From positions 37,931-101,930 of the forward strand of contig DASZSW010000029.1 of the NCBI GenBank assembly GCA_035548515.1: a DNA stretch of 64,000 bases. The letters run 5' to 3'. Each line of letters opens with the position of its first letter. Positions within the stretch are counted from its first letter, which is position 1. The notes beneath the pieces are model-generated. The model worked only from the letters and a program-made list of their open reading frames with translations. It did not search any database and had not been told where the DNA came from. Below are positions 42,590 through 52,448 of this stretch, piece after piece. The stretch comes from DASZQY01 sp035548515 (GTDB lineage: Bacteria; Pseudomonadota; Alphaproteobacteria; Rhizobiales; Kaistiaceae). Made by a program: the position numbers and the translations under genes.

Positions 42590-45500
42590 ATGCAGAGGCG
42601 TTCTCATAAGTCGTTCGCGGCGACTCTGCTCGCGGTGCTCGGCACTGCGCCTGCGCTAGCCGATCCCGTTGGCTCGTCGGTCATAGCTGGCACGGCGACA
42701 GTCGCCGGCGAGGGGACGGCCAATGTCGTCGTCAACCAATCGACCGACAAGGCGATCATCAACTGGCAGACTTTCGACATCGGTAGTGGCGAGTCAACCC
42801 AGTTCATTCAGCCGGGCGCGTCCTCGGTCACGCTCAACCGCGTCACCGGCGGTCTTGGCGCCTCCCAGATCAACGGCGCACTTCAGGCCAACGGCAACGT
42901 CTTCCTGATCAACCCCGATGGCATCCTGTTCGGTCCGCAGTCGACGGTCGACGTCGGCGGTCTGCTAGCAACCACCAACGACATCGACGACGACGACTTC
43001 CTGGCTGGCACCTATGCCTTCACCAAAGCAGGGAGAGATGATGCATCGATCGTCAACACAGGAACCATAACCGCCGAGAATGGTGGCTTCGCTGCGCTGG
43101 TAGCTCCGGGTATTCGCAACTCCGGCACCATCACAGCGACTCTTGGCAACATCGGCCTCGCGTCGGCGAACGGCTTCACCCTCGATCTCTATGGCGATCA
43201 ACTGCTGACGCTGTCGGTCGACAGTCAAACCGCAGCGACGATCAAGGACGTTCAAACCGGCCAGCCTCTCGACGTCCTCGTCAAGAATAAGGGCACGCTG
43301 AGGGCCAATGGCGGGAGCGTTCAACTCACGGCCGCCGCCGCCCGCAAAGTCGTCAATTCGGTCATCAACAATACCGGCGTCATCGAGGCGAATTCTGTCG
43401 GCATGAGGAACGGTCGCATCGTTCTCGGTGCGGCCACCGCGGTTAGCAAACCTGCTGGCAGTCCGGCGCAAAAGGTCCGGGTTTCCGGAACGCTGTCGGC
43501 GTCCGGTGGGGGAGCGGATGAGACCGGCGGTAAGGTTCAGATCACCGGGGAAGACATCGCACTCGCCGGCGCGTCGATCGACGCCTCGGGAACTGCCGGT
43601 GGCGGATCAATTCTGGTTGGCGGCGATGTTGGCGGCGGCAAACCATCGGCCGCCGTCGCCGCGATCGCAAAAGCTAGACCTGAAACCCAAAAGGTGGCGA
43701 ATGCGTCGACCGTCACGGTTGACGCCAATACTTCCCTTGACGTCTCGGCAAATGACAAAGGCGATGGCGGCAAGATCGTCGTTTGGGCAGACGGTCAGAC
43801 TACTGCGCAGGGGACGATTGCCGCGCGTGGCGGCGCTGCCGGCGGCGCGGGCGGATTCGTCGAGACCTCGGGCAAGACCAATCTGGCATTCGATGCCGCC
43901 GTCGATATGAGCGGCGTGGATAAGAGCGGAACTCTGTTACTCGATCCGCTGAACGCGACGATCGGCAGTGGGGGACTCTCCGCCGCGGCGATTCAAGCTG
44001 CACTCGCTGGAGGCGACGTGGTCGTCACCACGGGCACGGCCGGCGCGGAAACCGGCGACATCACGGTCGCCGAAACTATCGGCTGGAGCAGCGCCAACAA
44101 GCTGACCCTCAGCGCCTATCGCAGCATCACCATCAATGATGGCGTGGTCATCGCCAACGCTGGCGCCGGAAGCCTGGCGCTCCGAGCCGACGAGAGTGGA
44201 AACGGTGTCGGGACCGTCGATATTCTCGGCAATGGTCGGGTCACGTGGGCCGGGAGCACCGGCAAAGTCTCGGTTTTCTACAATCCGATTCTTGGCTACA
44301 CAGCGCCGACCAACTATGGCGCGTTTGTCCTCACTAATTCCGCCGTCACTGATCAATTCGCAGCATACATGTTGGTCAACGATGTCGACGATTTGCAGAA
44401 CGTTCAGCAGAATCTGGGTGGCACGTACGCTCTCGGCAGGGACATCGATGCGAGCGCAACTTCAGCTTGGAACGGCGGAGAGGGATTCTCTCCGATAGGA
44501 AATGTTGCGACGCCGTTCGAGGGCAAGATCAATGGACTTGGCAAAGAAATATCGGGACTTCGAATAGCGACATCGGCGGACGCCGTGGGCCTATTCGGGG
44601 TACTCGGACCGGATGGAACGGTTGATAATTTAGGGCTGACAGACGCAAGCATTCTGAGCATTGGTTCCACGGGATTTTCGAGGTGGGTGGGCACGCTGGC
44701 CGGACAGAATCTCGGTCACGTTAGCCATACCTACGCACTAACTTCTGTTACTGCCGGCGGCTCATTTGCCGGCGGTTTGGTTGGATACAATGATGGTGAC
44801 ATCTCAGACTCATTTTCTGCCGGATCGATTGTAGCTGGCCCTGGCACCAATGTTGGCGGCTTGGTGGGCGAAAACTACTCGAACGGCAGCATACTCCGGT
44901 CTTATTCCGCGGCATCTGTTCGAGGAGTCTCGGGTTCGCGGACGGGGGGTTTGGTGGGCGTCGATGTTGGATTAAGCATCGATCACTCTTATGCCAGCGG
45001 ACCCGTCATCGGGGGGATCGGCGCTACTGGCGGGCTCGTGGGGGAGCTCGGTTCCGGTGTGATCAAGGACTCATATTCGACAGCCGCGGTATCCGGGATC
45101 GGAGGTAGTCTTGGCGGGCTGATCGGACAGAGTGACGGGTCCAGCGCTCAAATACTGAACTCCTATGCATCGGGGCCAATAACTTACACCGGTGCCGGCT
45201 CCGGTTATAACATCTACATCGGTGGACTCGCCGGCTATTGGATCAATGGAAGTGTAACGAACTCGTATTGGGACATAGACACGACCGGATTCACGACTTC
45301 CGTGGGTGGCGGCACCGGTCTCACAACGGCTGAGGCGCGTTCGCAATCGAGCTATGTCGGTTGGGACTTCACCAACGACTGGTTCATGATCGATGGCGAA
45401 ACGCGTCCGTTCCTCCGCTCTGAATGGTCGCCGACAATCAGAAACTCCCACCAACTCCAACTCATGGCGATGGACCTCGGGGCTAAGTATACGCTGGCCA

Positions 45501-47692
45501 ATGACCTTGACCTTGAGGCGGACCTCGCGAGTCTGTCGGCGCAGTATCCGGGGATGTGGGGACCTGATGGCTTCTCGCCCATCGGTGCATTTGGCGACCC
45601 ATTCACAGGCACTGCGCAGTTTAAGGGAGAACTAAACGGGCAAGGACACACGATCGCTGGGCTGTCTATCACGCCATCTGGTCCTAGCGCGCAAGACGTT
45701 GGCCTTTTCGGAGCAATTGGAGTTCCGGGAATTGTTCGCAATCTCAACATTGAGGCAAACGTCTTTGCCAATAGTAGCTACTACACGCGTGACGCAGGGA
45801 TTCTCGCTGGATGGAATGAGGGGTCGATTTCCCGGGTAAACGTATCGGGTTCGGTGCAGGCAAAACAGAATCTTGCGACGAGCATGCATGTCGGCGGGCT
45901 CGTCGGATGGAATTTTGGGCCAGTAGATAAATCGTCGTCGTCGGCAAATGTCACAACAAGCGGTCTCGGCAGAATTAGTGCCGGGGGCTTTGCTGGCGGA
46001 AGCACGTCATACGGCGACCCGATATATTCACAAGCGGTCGGCGACATTGAAGAATCTTTCAGCACTGGATCAGTCAACGCCGAGGGGAGCCAGACGGTTT
46101 ACGCCGGAGGGTTCATCGGCGAAGGAGGCGCGACGAACTCTTATTCCCGCGGAAATGTGACCGCATCAGCCCCAACTGCGTACGCAGGTGGCTTTGTCGG
46201 AAGTGGAGGTGGCTCCCAGTCCTACGCGACCGGAAGCGTTTTCAGCACCGGTCCTGAGGCGCACGGCTTTGTCGGAGAATACTTTGCGACTCCATTCCCG
46301 AATGTCTATTGGGACATTGACACGACTGGCCTTGGACCGGATTTCACAGGGACTGCGCTGACAACAACGCAGCTGAAGGCCCAGGTCCCAGCCGGGTTCG
46401 ATTCTGCAGTTTGGGGGATCGATCCGACGATAAACGACGGGTACCCATACTTGCTCTGGCAGGCTGCGCTCCCGCCCCAACCACCAACACCTCCATCGTC
46501 GACAGTTTTCACGCCGCCGTTCGGCTCACCGCCGCCACCACCACCGGCGTCCTATGTTCAATCAGGCACGGCCAGTGTCCTTGCCCTGGCCGACATCGCG
46601 GGACACTCCTTCCCGTGGGGGACCTTCTTCGTCGAGTCAGGAACAGGAACCCAATACACGGCCGAGCAACTCGGCGGAACTACGCTGCCACAGCAGCAAC
46701 CACCTGCGAGCGTGGACGTGCCAACCGACCCGTCGGGCTCACAGCACGCAGAACTGAATTTCGGCGCGCCCGCAAATCCCAATGGCGGTTCCCCCGCAGC
46801 GAGCGTAGCGGCCAAGCCTTCGCTGCAAATTGAAACCACCAGCTCAGGAACATTCGTAACAAATACCGGGCTTTGGACCGGCGACAACGGGCCACTTTCA
46901 ATCGACAAGCTACTTGATGACACTCAACTGTATCTAACTGCAGCAAGCCTTACTTACGAATTCGATCGACTGCATCGATCTAATTGGGAGTCAGTAGCCG
47001 TCGAGACTCTGGGGTTTTCTCAAGCCGAGGTTGATTATTACTCGTCAATTGGCTTCAGCGCCTATTTGTTGGTGTACGGCGGAAAACACATTTTGGCATT
47101 CACTGGCTCCAATGATCCAAACGATTGGAAAAAAGCCGACTATCCTAATTCTCTGGGTCGCCTGATTCCCGGGGGAGTGAGACGCACGCAGGATGTGCTT
47201 CAATATGCCTTTGCGCAAAAGCTCGCGGCTGCTTTTTTGGCGAAATACCCGGACTTGATATTGACTGGGCATTCTCTGGGAGGCGGCATGGCGGCCTATG
47301 CCGGCGCTTTAGATGGCATACCCGCTGTGACCTACGACGCCAGCGAACTTAGCTTTGCGAACGATCAGCACCCTAACGGGAGCATGATTCTAAACTTTCG
47401 AATTGAGGGAGACTTGGCTGGCTCTGGCGTGGGCCTTGAGCGAATCGGCACGACGATTGAGTTTCGCCGTTCTCTCTTGGCCGACGAAGCCGAAGAAGCA
47501 GCTGCCATTAGGGCGTCGCGGCCAACAACAGCCAACGCTGTCGGTCCTATGTTCGCTGTAGCGGCCATTCAAGAGGATCTGGCGTGGTGGCACGATCCCG
47601 CGAGATTCAGAGATTTGGCTTCCGACATCGCAGCCGATCCGAATATAGCCCCCACCTATGTTGGGGCGAAGTGGATAACTGTTAGCCGCTAA
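42590..47692 (+). CDS. TpsA exoprotein with GLUG repeats and a C-terminal lipase-like domain
   Basis: A 1700-residue secreted protein. Signal peptide (to about 25), then the TPS secretion domain (26-160) with NQSTDKAIINWQTFDI and NVFLINPDGILFGPQS. A beta-helix follows, and from about 590 to 1235 GLUG-type repeats (GGLVGYNDGDISDSFSAGSI and similar). A proline-rich linker (about 1295-1325) leads to an alpha/beta-hydrolase domain (about 1430-1690) with nucleophile elbow GHSLGG (Ser1562), possible Asp1608 and His1668. It should be exported by the upstream TpsB fusion and may be a phospholipase or lipase effector. Codon use becomes AT-richer toward the 3' end, consistent with a swapped toxin tip. 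An adhesin that also hydrolyses lipids is the alternative. Confidence 0.9.
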   Translation: MQRRSHKSFAATLLAVLGTAPALADPVGSSVIAGTATVAGEGTANVVVNQSTDKAIINWQTFDIGSGESTQFIQPGASSVTLNRVTGGLGASQINGALQANGNVFLINPDGILFGPQSTVDVGGLLATTNDIDDDDFLAGTYAFTKAGRDDASIVNTGTITAENGGFAALVAPGIRNSGTITATLGNIGLASANGFTLDLYGDQLLTLSVDSQTAATIKDVQTGQPLDVLVKNKGTLRANGGSVQLTAAAARKVVNSVINNTGVIEANSVGMRNGRIVLGAATAVSKPAGSPAQKVRVSGTLSASGGGADETGGKVQITGEDIALAGASIDASGTAGGGSILVGGDVGGGKPSAAVAAIAKARPETQKVANASTVTVDANTSLDVSANDKGDGGKIVVWADGQTTAQGTIAARGGAAGGAGGFVETSGKTNLAFDAAVDMSGVDKSGTLLLDPLNATIGSGGLSAAAIQAALAGGDVVVTTGTAGAETGDITVAETIGWSSANKLTLSAYRSITINDGVVIANAGAGSLALRADESGNGVGTVDILGNGRVTWAGSTGKVSVFYNPILGYTAPTNYGAFVLTNSAVTDQFAAYMLVNDVDDLQNVQQNLGGTYALGRDIDASATSAWNGGEGFSPIGNVATPFEGKINGLGKEISGLRIATSADAVGLFGVLGPDGTVDNLGLTDASILSIGSTGFSRWVGTLAGQNLGHVSHTYALTSVTAGGSFAGGLVGYNDGDISDSFSAGSIVAGPGTNVGGLVGENYSNGSILRSYSAASVRGVSGSRTGGLVGVDVGLSIDHSYASGPVIGGIGATGGLVGELGSGVIKDSYSTAAVSGIGGSLGGLIGQSDGSSAQILNSYASGPITYTGAGSGYNIYIGGLAGYWINGSVTNSYWDIDTTGFTTSVGGGTGLTTAEARSQSSYVGWDFTNDWFMIDGETRPFLRSEWSPTIRNSHQLQLMAMDLGAKYTLANDLDLEADLASLSAQYPGMWGPDGFSPIGAFGDPFTGTAQFKGELNGQGHTIAGLSITPSGPSAQDVGLFGAIGVPGIVRNLNIEANVFANSSYYTRDAGILAGWNEGSISRVNVSGSVQAKQNLATSMHVGGLVGWNFGPVDKSSSSANVTTSGLGRISAGGFAGGSTSYGDPIYSQAVGDIEESFSTGSVNAEGSQTVYAGGFIGEGGATNSYSRGNVTASAPTAYAGGFVGSGGGSQSYATGSVFSTGPEAHGFVGEYFATPFPNVYWDIDTTGLGPDFTGTALTTTQLKAQVPAGFDSAVWGIDPTINDGYPYLLWQAALPPQPPTPPSSTVFTPPFGSPPPPPPASYVQSGTASVLALADIAGHSFPWGTFFVESGTGTQYTAEQLGGTTLPQQQPPASVDVPTDPSGSQHAELNFGAPANPNGGSPAASVAAKPSLQIETTSSGTFVTNTGLWTGDNGPLSIDKLLDDTQLYLTAASLTYEFDRLHRSNWESVAVETLGFSQAEVDYYSSIGFSAYLLVYGGKHILAFTGSNDPNDWKKADYPNSLGRLIPGGVRRTQDVLQYAFAQKLAAAFLAKYPDLILTGHSLGGGMAAYAGALDGIPAVTYDASELSFANDQHPNGSMILNFRIEGDLAGSGVGLERIGTTIEFRRSLLADEAEEAAAIRASRPTTANAVGPMFAVAAIQEDLAWWHDPARFRDLASDIAADPNIAPTYVGAKWITVSR

Positions 47693-47704
47693 TCTGGTGC
47701 CCCT

Positions 47705-47710
47705 TATAAT
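47705..47710 (+). promoter_or_regulatory. -10 element of a leaderless promoter
   Basis: Perfect tataat ending six bases before the ATG at 47717. No good -35 and no Shine-Dalgarno is visible, so transcription should begin at the start codon. Confidence 0.6.
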
Positions 47711-47716
47711 CTAGTG

Positions 47717-48010
47717 ATGAAGTCACTGGCTATAATATCACTGATAGTTCTAATTTTGATCGGCATTGCCGCGTATTATACTTGGGTTTCATTCGGCGAT
47801 TTTTTTGGTTCTACAGAAGACCTTTTGGTGATCCCGCCGCTGCTGATTTTGTGGGGAGCGCCATTTTACGTTGCAGTGAGGCTGCGTGTCGTTGATGGCT
47901 GGTTTAATAAAGTTTGCCTTGGCTTGGTTTGGATAGGTGCCGTCGTTGTGGCGTACTATTGTTCAGTGTTTTTGATTGTTGTGATTGCATTGAGCTTGAT
48001 GACTTCCTGA
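47717..48010 (+). CDS. small three-helix membrane protein, candidate immunity protein
   Basis: A 97-residue protein with three hydrophobic helices (about 4-22, 36-55, 66-92) and few charges. Not recognised by family. It starts 24 bp after the tpsA stop, is on the same strand, and is AT-rich like the tpsA 3' end. A perfect tataat six bases from the ATG suggests constant expression independent of tpsA. A small membrane gene directly after a secreted effector with a lipase tip is where an immunity protein would be expected, but this is inference. GTG at 47714 would add one residue. Confidence 0.6.
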   Translation: MKSLAIISLIVLILIGIAAYYTWVSFGDFFGSTEDLLVIPPLLILWGAPFYVAVRLRVVDGWFNKVCLGLVWIGAVVVAYYCSVFLIVVIALSLMTS

Positions 48011-48502
48011 CGAGGCTACCTGGCGCGTTTGCTTTTTCTTCGTCAAATTTTGGCGGGATCTTCTAAATTGCAACTCTCGATGCGCCGATCGCAGCGGGCA
48101 TAGCGGCATCCTGCGACCGAAGCGGTTGACAGCGTCGTGTGGGGTTTGAGGCAAAACCAATTTCAAACGCTGCACAACTTATCGACAACGTATCCCGGTC
48201 AACCGAGGAAGTGGCTCAACCGCGCCATATTAGATACGTCGCACATTATCTGATTTGCGACCTATGCCGTTTCCGCAGCGGCTACCTACCTGCGAGCCGC
48301 TTCTGTTTTTGATGACGCTGCCTGTGGGGTACAATGGCGACAGGCCACCTTCACCAAGGAGCGTGGCTCAAATCGAGTCCCGATGAGCGCGGCGATCGGA
48401 GAACGGCAGACTCAGGTATCGCTGAAGCGTCAACATCAAATTGGTGAGCGGCGCACCATCCGCGGCAAACGGATCGGACGACTTCGGGGCTCGCTCTGGC
48501 CC
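48011..48502. other. gene-free interval upstream of the first ATPase
   Basis: I see no convincing gene. gggtacaat at 48327-48335 could be a -10 for the ATPase gene. In-frame ATG codons at 48383 and 48503 both exist, and the reading from 48383 to 48503 is basic and probably leader. Confidence 0.4.
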
Positions 48503-49771
48503 ATGATCTTCGATCTCAGAAATATCAGCTACATCGGCAAGACAATCTATGACGGGGATTTTGGTATTTCCCAGAATGACCGCCGCCGGCATCTTCACGT
48601 CATCGGACAAACCGGAACCGGCAAGAGCACCACCCTCCTTCATTTGATTTCCCAGGACCTCGCGATGGGACGAGGCATGGCGCTTCTCGATCCACACGGT
48701 GACCTTGCCGAACGAGCGCTCACATTGATTCCTTCACGGCGGGCGCATGAACTCGTCTATCTCAACCCCGCCGACCTGGCGCGCCCGATCGGCTACAACG
48801 TTCTCGACCGCGTACCCGAGGATCAACGCCCGGTCGTCGCCGAAGGCGTCATCTCTGCCTTCAAGCATGTCTGGCAGGACAGCTGGGGGCCACGGCTTGA
48901 GCACTTCCTGCTCAACAGCATCCGGGCGCTCCTGGACGCACGGGGAGCAACCCTTCTCTGTGTTCCCCGCCTTCTAACCGACGACGCGTACCGAGCCGGC
49001 ATTGTCCGCACTATCCGGGATCCGGTCGTCCGCGCTTTTTGGCAGAACGAATATGCCGCCTATGACCGCAAGTTTCTGGCGGAAGCCAACAGCCCCATCC
49101 TCAACAAAATCGGCCGCGTCCTTTCCTCCCCTACCCTGCGCAACATCATCGCCCAGCCGAGAAGCACTATCGACTTGCGCAAGATGATGGATGAAGGCCG
49201 CATTCTCATCGTCAACCTGGCCAAAGGAGCGCTTGGCGAAGGAACTGCCCATCTACTCGGTGCGTTCATCACCACGGGCCTCGCTCAGGCCGCTCTGTCG
49301 CGCGCCGACGTGCCGGAGAACGATCGCCGGGTCTTCCATCTCTACGCGGACGAGTTCCAATCCTTCGCCACTGAAAGCTTCGCTCTAATTTTGTCCGAGG
49401 CACGAAAGTATGGACTGACGCTGACGCTTGGCCATCAGTACCTCGGCCAGCTCTCCGACCAGCTGCGGCAAGCGGTTCTCGGCAACTCCGGCTCCTTCAT
49501 CTCCTTCCGCGTCGGCGCCGAAGATGCCGCGCTGGTTGCGCATCATCTCGGTCTCGGCAGCGTCGCAGCCGTTCAAGACCTTGCCAACTTTCAGGCGTAC
49601 GGACGATTTCTCATCGGCAATTCGCCGAGCAGTCCGACCCGGCTCGACCTCTATCCCCCACCGGAGCCGAGCCATCGCCATCCCGAACGGCTGATCGCCA
49701 ACAGTCGCATTCGTTTCGGCCGCGATCGGCGCGTGGTCGAGGATCGCATCACGCGTTTTCTGACGGCGTGA
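48503..49771 (+). CDS. TraD/VirD4-type (HerA-FtsK superfamily) ATPase
   Basis: A 422-residue DNA-pump-type ATPase with Walker A VIGQTGTGKST (about 33-43) and Walker B FHLYADEFQSF. ILSEARKYGLTLTLGHQYLGQL is the TraM/TraD-recognition-like element, and Q-loop residues follow in GAEDAALVAHHLG. It resembles type IV secretion DNA-binding domain proteins of rhizobial mobile elements. The start at 48503 gives IFDLRNISYIGKT, the family's N terminus; 48383 is the alternative. It forms a unit with a small hypothetical gene and a second, larger ATPase downstream, presumably for transfer of the island. Confidence 0.82.
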   Translation: MIFDLRNISYIGKTIYDGDFGISQNDRRRHLHVIGQTGTGKSTTLLHLISQDLAMGRGMALLDPHGDLAERALTLIPSRRAHELVYLNPADLARPIGYNVLDRVPEDQRPVVAEGVISAFKHVWQDSWGPRLEHFLLNSIRALLDARGATLLCVPRLLTDDAYRAGIVRTIRDPVVRAFWQNEYAAYDRKFLAEANSPILNKIGRVLSSPTLRNIIAQPRSTIDLRKMMDEGRILIVNLAKGALGEGTAHLLGAFITTGLAQAALSRADVPENDRRVFHLYADEFQSFATESFALILSEARKYGLTLTLGHQYLGQLSDQLRQAVLGNSGSFISFRVGAEDAALVAHHLGLGSVAAVQDLANFQAYGRFLIGNSPSSPTRLDLYPPPEPSHRHPERLIANSRIRFGRDRRVVEDRITRFLTA

Positions 49772-49899
49772 CCACGTCGCCCTTTTCTGCCCTGGCGAAA
49801 TAACCCCCTAAACTCATGGTTGCGTACAGGTTGGCTTTTGTTCTACCAACGGTCGCTGCGTTCAATGGACCGGAGCGCGGTTTCCTTGGGGAGGGGCAA

Positions 49900-50277
49900 A
49901 TGAAACTCCTGTTGCGGCGCGACCAGCGGTCGAGCCTTTTGGGCAAGGCGGTCTTCGTGCTCGAAGTCCGCGCCCAGCTAACCGACGAAGAACGACGCAG
50001 CCTGTCCACCTACAAGTTCGGCAAGGCCCTTCTTTATTCGAGAGACGAACTCGCCGATCGCGGCACCGGCCTGTTGGGGCTGGCATCGCGGATGGCTTTC
50101 CATGCCATGAACATCTCGGTCACCGTCGATGATCTAGCCAACGGCAAGCGCATCGAATGCAAAGACATCCTTGAGATGTTGGCCGTGCAGGAGCAACTGA
50201 AGGAAGCCGCCGCCAACCTCAAGGCGATCCTCGAAGTGGCTAGCCATTTTGGCGGCGAGGAAGTGATCGAGCTTTGA
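49900..50277 (+). CDS. conserved hypothetical protein of mobile elements
   Basis: A 125-residue soluble protein starting MKLLLRRDQRSSLLGKAVFVLEVRAQLTDEE and ending LKAILEVASHFGGEEVIEL. ggggagggg precedes the ATG, so the longer frame from 49816 is not used. It lies between the two ATPase genes, 5 bp before the second, and is probably an accessory of the same transfer module. No domain is recognised with certainty. Confidence 0.7.
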   Translation: MKLLLRRDQRSSLLGKAVFVLEVRAQLTDEERRSLSTYKFGKALLYSRDELADRGTGLLGLASRMAFHAMNISVTVDDLANGKRIECKDILEMLAVQEQLKEAAANLKAILEVASHFGGEEVIEL

Positions 50278-50281
50278 GGAT

Positions 50282-52426
50282 GTGACCAACTTCAAGAACT
50301 TCTTCCTCGGCTCGGGTCACGACCGCGAAATCCGCGAGACCCGCCGCATGCATGACGCGGTCACCGCGGCGTTGCATCGCTATCCGCTGGCTGAGCAAAA
50401 GGCGCGAACCGAATTCGTCGTCGACACGGCGTACGACGCGGCCGAACAGTCCGGCCGCATCCCTTCCCGCTCCCTCATCCTCGCCATCTGCGAACTCATT
50501 GAAGGAGTGCTTGCCTTCGACGCGCCGACAGATTTTCCGGCGGCGAGTGCAATCGCTACGCTATCGATCGAGGAGGGCGTCGCTCTTCGCGCCAACCTCT
50601 CCCGCACGCTCCGTCTGGTCGAAGACTGGGATCGCCTCTCGGCCCTGTGGAAGAGGAAGGTCACCGCTGTCATTGCCGGCATCCTTGGGGATTTGGCCAC
50701 AGCAGCTTTTCGCGAAGACACGGATGCGGACGGCGCCTCCGGCGATGCCGACCTATCTGTCTCGCTGATCGATCTCTGCCAGGGCGCTCCCGAACTCATC
50801 GAGCGGGTCATGGGGACCTTCTTCGGTGACGACATCATTTCTGGTCCCCTCTTCCAGACTCTCCGGGAACGCTTCGACCGCAATATCCTCGCTGCTTCCG
50901 GGATACCCGCCGAGCGGCAACGCGTGTCGACCAGGCGCGTGGTGACGCCAACCGCCTATCGCGCTGCCGCCATGAGCGAGCTGGTCGACGTGTACCTAGC
51001 CGGCACACCCTTTATCCAATTCTTCGCAACGCCTGTCCCCTTCTCGATTCCGGAGCGCGTCCGCTTCGAGCACACCCACATTCTCGCCGGATCGGGGCAC
51101 GGCAAGACCCAGACCCTGCAGCGACTCATCCTTTCCGACCTTGCGCGGCCAGATCCGCCGGCACTGGTGATCATCGATAGCCAGGGCGAGATGCTGCAGA
51201 AGATCGCCAAGCTCGGTCTGTTCGACCCCGGCGAAGGCGCGCTTGGTGACCGTATGCTGATCATCGATCCGACCGACGTGCACCACCCCCCGGCGCTCAA
51301 CATGTTCGACGTCAACCAGGAGCGCTTCGGGAAATATGACGTTGCCGCGCGCGAGCAGATTCTGAACGGCATCATCGAACTCTACGACTACATTTTCGGA
51401 GCCTTGCTTGGCGCAGAACTCACCCAAAAACAGAGCGTCATCTTCCGCTATCTGGCGCGGTTGATGCTGACCATCCCCAACGCCACTATCCACGATCTCA
51501 TCAACCTGATGACCGACGCGACACCGTACATGCCGGCGATCGAGGCGCTGCCACCGAGTACGCGGGCTTTCTTCACTCTGGAGTTTTCAGACAAATCCTT
51601 CGCTGCCACCAAGAAACAGATTCTCCGCCGTCTTTGGGGCATCCTTGAAAATCCAACCTTCGAACGGATGTTCACCGCGCGAGAGAACCGCATCGACATG
51701 TTCGATGCCCTCAACACCGGCAAGATCGTCCTGGTCAACACCGCCAAGGATTTCCTGAAGGCCGAGCGCTCGTCGATCCTCGGCCGCTACTTCATCGCAT
51801 TGACGTTGCAGGCGGCGCTTGAGCGCGCCGCCCTGCCCGAGAGCCGACGCAGACCCGCCTTCCTCTATATTGACGAAGCGGCAGAATATTTCGACGACAA
51901 CATCGACGACTTGCTGACCCAGGCGCGGAAATACAATCTCGGCGTCGTCTTCTCGCACCAATATCTCGATCAGCTGACGCCGAGCCTGCGCTCATCGATC
52001 GCTGCCAACACCTCGATCAAGCTCGCCGGTGGCGTCTCCGACAAGGACGCTCGTGCGCTTGCTGCCGACATGCGCACCAGCCCCGAGTTCATTCTCGGCC
52101 AGGCCAAGCAGGAGCGGTCAACCCGCTTCGCCTGTCACGTCCGCAATCTCACCCCAAGCGCCATCAGCCTCACCTTCCCGTTCGGAGCCTTGGAGACGCA
52201 GCCACTCATGGAGATCGGTGCCTACCGCCAACTTCGCGAGGACAATAGCGCCCGTCTAAGTGTGCCCGTTCATTTGGAATCCGCTTCCGAGGTGCGGACC
52301 GCTACCGACTCTTCCCCCAGTGCTCGCGCCGAGACCTCACGCCCGCCTCCGGCGACCAGCACCCCTCGTCGTCCGGCGGCACGACCGTCCACTCCGCCAC
52401 CCGCCGAGGATGACTGGGCCGGCTGA
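50282..52426 (+). CDS. second TraD/HerA-like ATPase
   Basis: A 714-residue protein. The N-terminal 250 residues are helical and not recognised. The ATPase core then has Walker A AGSGHGKTQ (about 269-277), Walker B AFLYIDEAAEYF, and ARKYNLGVVFSHQYLDQL as in coupling proteins. The C-terminal tail is Pro/Ala/Ser-rich. The start is GTG after gagga, 5 bp from the previous stop. It is a distant paralogue of the first ATPase, and together with the Replic_Relax protein encoded next it probably forms a minimal DNA processing or transfer set. Confidence 0.8.
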   Translation: MTNFKNFFLGSGHDREIRETRRMHDAVTAALHRYPLAEQKARTEFVVDTAYDAAEQSGRIPSRSLILAICELIEGVLAFDAPTDFPAASAIATLSIEEGVALRANLSRTLRLVEDWDRLSALWKRKVTAVIAGILGDLATAAFREDTDADGASGDADLSVSLIDLCQGAPELIERVMGTFFGDDIISGPLFQTLRERFDRNILAASGIPAERQRVSTRRVVTPTAYRAAAMSELVDVYLAGTPFIQFFATPVPFSIPERVRFEHTHILAGSGHGKTQTLQRLILSDLARPDPPALVIIDSQGEMLQKIAKLGLFDPGEGALGDRMLIIDPTDVHHPPALNMFDVNQERFGKYDVAAREQILNGIIELYDYIFGALLGAELTQKQSVIFRYLARLMLTIPNATIHDLINLMTDATPYMPAIEALPPSTRAFFTLEFSDKSFAATKKQILRRLWGILENPTFERMFTARENRIDMFDALNTGKIVLVNTAKDFLKAERSSILGRYFIALTLQAALERAALPESRRRPAFLYIDEAAEYFDDNIDDLLTQARKYNLGVVFSHQYLDQLTPSLRSSIAANTSIKLAGGVSDKDARALAADMRTSPEFILGQAKQERSTRFACHVRNLTPSAISLTFPFGALETQPLMEIGAYRQLREDNSARLSVPVHLESASEVRTATDSSPSARAETSRPPPATSTPRRPAARPSTPPPAEDDWAG

Positions 52427-52448
52427 GAGCTTGGTATACTTGAAGGCA

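Noticed and set aside
48368..48697. 109-residue minus-strand frame at the start of the first ATPase gene
   Set aside because: It lies opposite the Walker A region of a clear ATPase and has no start signal.
49797..49815. A third GGGGATAACCCC-like operator before the 49816 frame
   Set aside because: Only ataacccc is shared, the left half is missing, and the gene more likely starts at 49900 with a strong ribosome binding site.
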